DNA from: Campylobacterales bacterium
GTDB lineage: Bacteria; Campylobacterota; Campylobacteria; Campylobacterales; QNZT01
Reading direction: 5' to 3'
Length of the DNA: 7,075 bases
Assembly (NCBI GenBank): GCA_026985685.1
Contig: JALSQA010000440.1
Span: 1-7,075, forward strand
Part shown: positions 6,223 through 7,075 of the stretch, one piece after another
Layout: each line of letters starts with the position of its first letter
Numbering within the stretch: position 1 is the first letter of the stretch
Made by a program: the position numbers and the translations under genes
Notes under the pieces: model-generated
What the model was told of the DNA's origin: nothing
The model's database searches: none
Seen by the model: only the letters and a program-made list of their open reading frames with translations

Positions 6223-6232
6223 GTTATAGACC

Positions 6233-6823
6233 TTAAAAGTCACCTGTCGCAGCTTTATCCATAGCAGCATATACTGTATCTCTTACTGATTCTGCCATCT
6301 TTAACATATCAGCCGGTAAAGGTTTCCCACCGTGAATCATCAAACCCATATCCATAGTATATAACCATCTATTGCCTTTATCATCTTCTTGCAACATAAT
6401 ACGACAAGGCATGAAAGCACCAAAAGATTTTGAATATGTCAAAAACTTAGCAGCAATAGGTCTACTACATATAGAAAAAATTCTAGTATATTTTGTTTTT
6501 TTACCACTACTATCCAATGGAGAACCATCAAACATGGTAACATCACCTACCAATTGCATATTGCCATCACCAACAACACTCTCGATAATATCTTTGATAT
6601 CATCATTTGTTACATCTTCATTTACTTTTTTGTAGCGTACCATACCATCAGCAGCATTTCCAGTCTCTAATACCTTACCAAACATATTCATATAAAGTGG
6701 CAATGCCTGTGAATCCAATTTTGTTGCAGAACTTATCAATCCTCCAAACTTAACACCCGCAAAAAGTAACCCCGCTACAACTAGTGCACCAATCAACATC
6801 AATATAGCTTTAATAAAACCCAT
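6233..6823 (-). CDS. DUF302-domain protein with N-terminal membrane anchor
   Basis: A 196-aa protein. Residues 5-30 (a Leu/Val/Ala/Gly-rich run) form one membrane helix that could be an uncleaved anchor, placing the rest in the periplasm. The C-terminal part carries the DUF302 signature: IFSICSRPIAAKFLTY (115-130), then FGAFMPCRIMLQEDDKGNRW (134-153), the 'lFlPCRv.v.e..g' block, then a TMDMGLMI strand. C119 and C140 are the only cysteines seen, and C140 is in the family's conserved position. The function is unknown; related domains are common in sulfur-metabolising bacteria. The start is supported by AAAGGA (complement of 6829-6834), 5 nt before ATG. It is transcribed in the same direction as pstS but separated from it by a hairpin and a separate promoter, so it is probably its own unit. 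Confidence 0.75.
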   Translation of the reverse strand: MGFIKAILMLIGALVVAGLLFAGVKFGGLISSATKLDSQALPLYMNMFGKVLETGNAADGMVRYKKVNEDVTNDDIKDIIESVVGDGNMQLVGDVTMFDGSPLDSSGKKTKYTRIFSICSRPIAAKFLTYSKSFGAFMPCRIMLQEDDKGNRWLYTMDMGLMIHGGKPLPADMLKMAESVRDTVYAAMDKAATGDF

Positions 6824-6860
6824 GTTTATCCTTTATTTGTTTTTTTTATATTTATGTACT

Positions 6861-6866
6861 ATTTTA
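6861..6866 (-). promoter_or_regulatory. Candidate -10 for the DUF302 gene
   Basis: TAAAAT on the - strand, 37 nt before the ATG, within AT-rich DNA. No convincing -35 was found. Many such hexamers occur by chance at this base composition, so confidence is low. Confidence 0.3.
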
Positions 6867-6927
6867 GCCAAAAAAACTTTATAACTTTTTAAAATAAGAT
6901 AATTTTTTATTATAAATCTGCATAACG

Positions 6928-6964
6928 ACTTATAACTTATAATAATATTAATTAAAACTTATAA
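6928..6964. repeat. ACTTATAA direct repeats
   Basis: ACTTATAA occurs at 6928-6935, 6935-6942 and 6957-6964, so adjacent starts are 7 and 22 bp apart. A near copy, ACTTTATAA, lies at 6876-6884. The repeats are upstream of the DUF302 gene and could be binding sites. Low complexity makes chance a serious alternative. Confidence 0.35.
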
Positions 6965-7025
6965 AACTTTCGTATATTATTAAGGGCATCTATAATGCCA
7001 TTAAGTTGAGGAAATCACTTATATT

Positions 7026-7075
7026 GGAAGCGGAGACTTTAGTCCCCAAAAGCGGAGGCAAAGCCTTCCGATTCC
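7026..7075. repeat. GC-rich double palindrome, REP-like element (may continue past the edge)
   Basis: This is a sharp change from AT-rich flank to a GC-richer block. Two related units, each starting AAGCGGAG, fold as hairpins. Unit one is 7032-7037 with 7042-7047 (one A-C mismatch, loop TTTA). Unit two is 7053-7059 with 7063-7070 (one bulged T, loop AAA). The outer ends also pair: GGAAGCGGAG (7026-7035) with CTTCCGATTCC (7065-7075), with one mismatch and one bulge. Alternative folds and a repeated unit are typical of dispersed REP-type palindromes. A short frame also runs through it from TTG at 7024, but I do not call it a gene. Confidence 0.5.

Larger units (their letters stand above)
6835..7025. 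other. AT-rich intergenic region without a confident gene
   Basis: No convincing ORF was found on either strand. It holds the upstream region of the DUF302 gene, three ACTTATAA octamers (6928, 6935, 6957), an ACTTTATAA variant (6876), and a 5-bp hairpin GGCAT-CTATA-ATGCC centred near 6991. A rightward promoter (TATATTAT near 6972-6980) is conceivable but not supported by a gene in the window. Confidence 0.5.

Noticed and set aside
6928..6964. CRISPR-like array reading of the short repeats
   Set aside because: The repeats are only 8 nt with irregular spacing and no spacers of constant length.
7024..7075. Start of a rightward gene from TTG with GAGGA about 11 nt upstream
   Set aside because: Only 17 codons are visible, spacing is long, and the frame runs through a palindromic repeat that is better explained as a REP-like element.

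Overview
The window is AT-rich DNA, and the proteins it encodes look most like those of a Campylobacterota (epsilonproteobacterial) organism, perhaps of the Sulfurimonas/Sulfurovum type. The evidence is the Lys/Ile/Asn-rich coding style, short spacers, stop/start overlaps, and an APC permease, ClC protein and PstS of the kind common there. This is an inference from style and family content, because no rRNA or marker gene is present.

Left half (1-3734, + strand): a compact operon. It starts with the C-terminal end of a probable Crp/Fnr-family regulator (cut by the window edge). A secreted YfdX-family protein follows 3 nt later, then a 12-TM APC-superfamily permease, a DUF1269/YflT-like general-stress membrane protein, a 77-aa two-TM protein and a 65-aa charged helical protein. 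Genes are joined by 3-nt and 8-nt gaps, two ATGA overlaps and a 17-nt gap with a strong Shine-Dalgarno. Eight nt after the last stop lies a very long stem-loop: 23 contiguous pairs, two of them G-U, extended to about 27, with a 50-nt apical region. It reads as an RNA structure on the + strand and is the least explained object in the window.

Middle (3735-5103, + strand): an AT-rich promoter region and a ClC-family chloride channel/transporter gene with a GTG start. Its gating-Glu motif and its GGxFxP motif are kept, but the first selectivity-filter motif is not. A 13-bp hairpin containing the stop codon serves as a probable bidirectional terminator with the convergent pstS.

Right half (5119-6823, - strand): a periplasmic phosphate-binding protein gene (pstS) stands alone, with no pstCAB beside it. 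In front of it are a tandem 7-bp direct repeat at 11-bp period (Pho-box geometry) and a TATACT -10 element. Upstream of that is a DUF302-domain membrane-anchored protein gene, ended by a 12-bp hairpin. The last 240 bp hold no confident gene. They contain repeated ACTTATAA octamers, a small hairpin and, at the extreme right edge, a GC-rich doubly palindromic block that looks like a REP-type dispersed repeat and may continue past the window.

Taken together, the left part looks like an envelope/acid/ion-stress module: YfdX, an amino-acid permease, a stress protein and two small proteins under a Crp/Fnr-type regulator, with a ClC gene next door. The right part looks like phosphate-starvation uptake. 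Linking the two is speculative.
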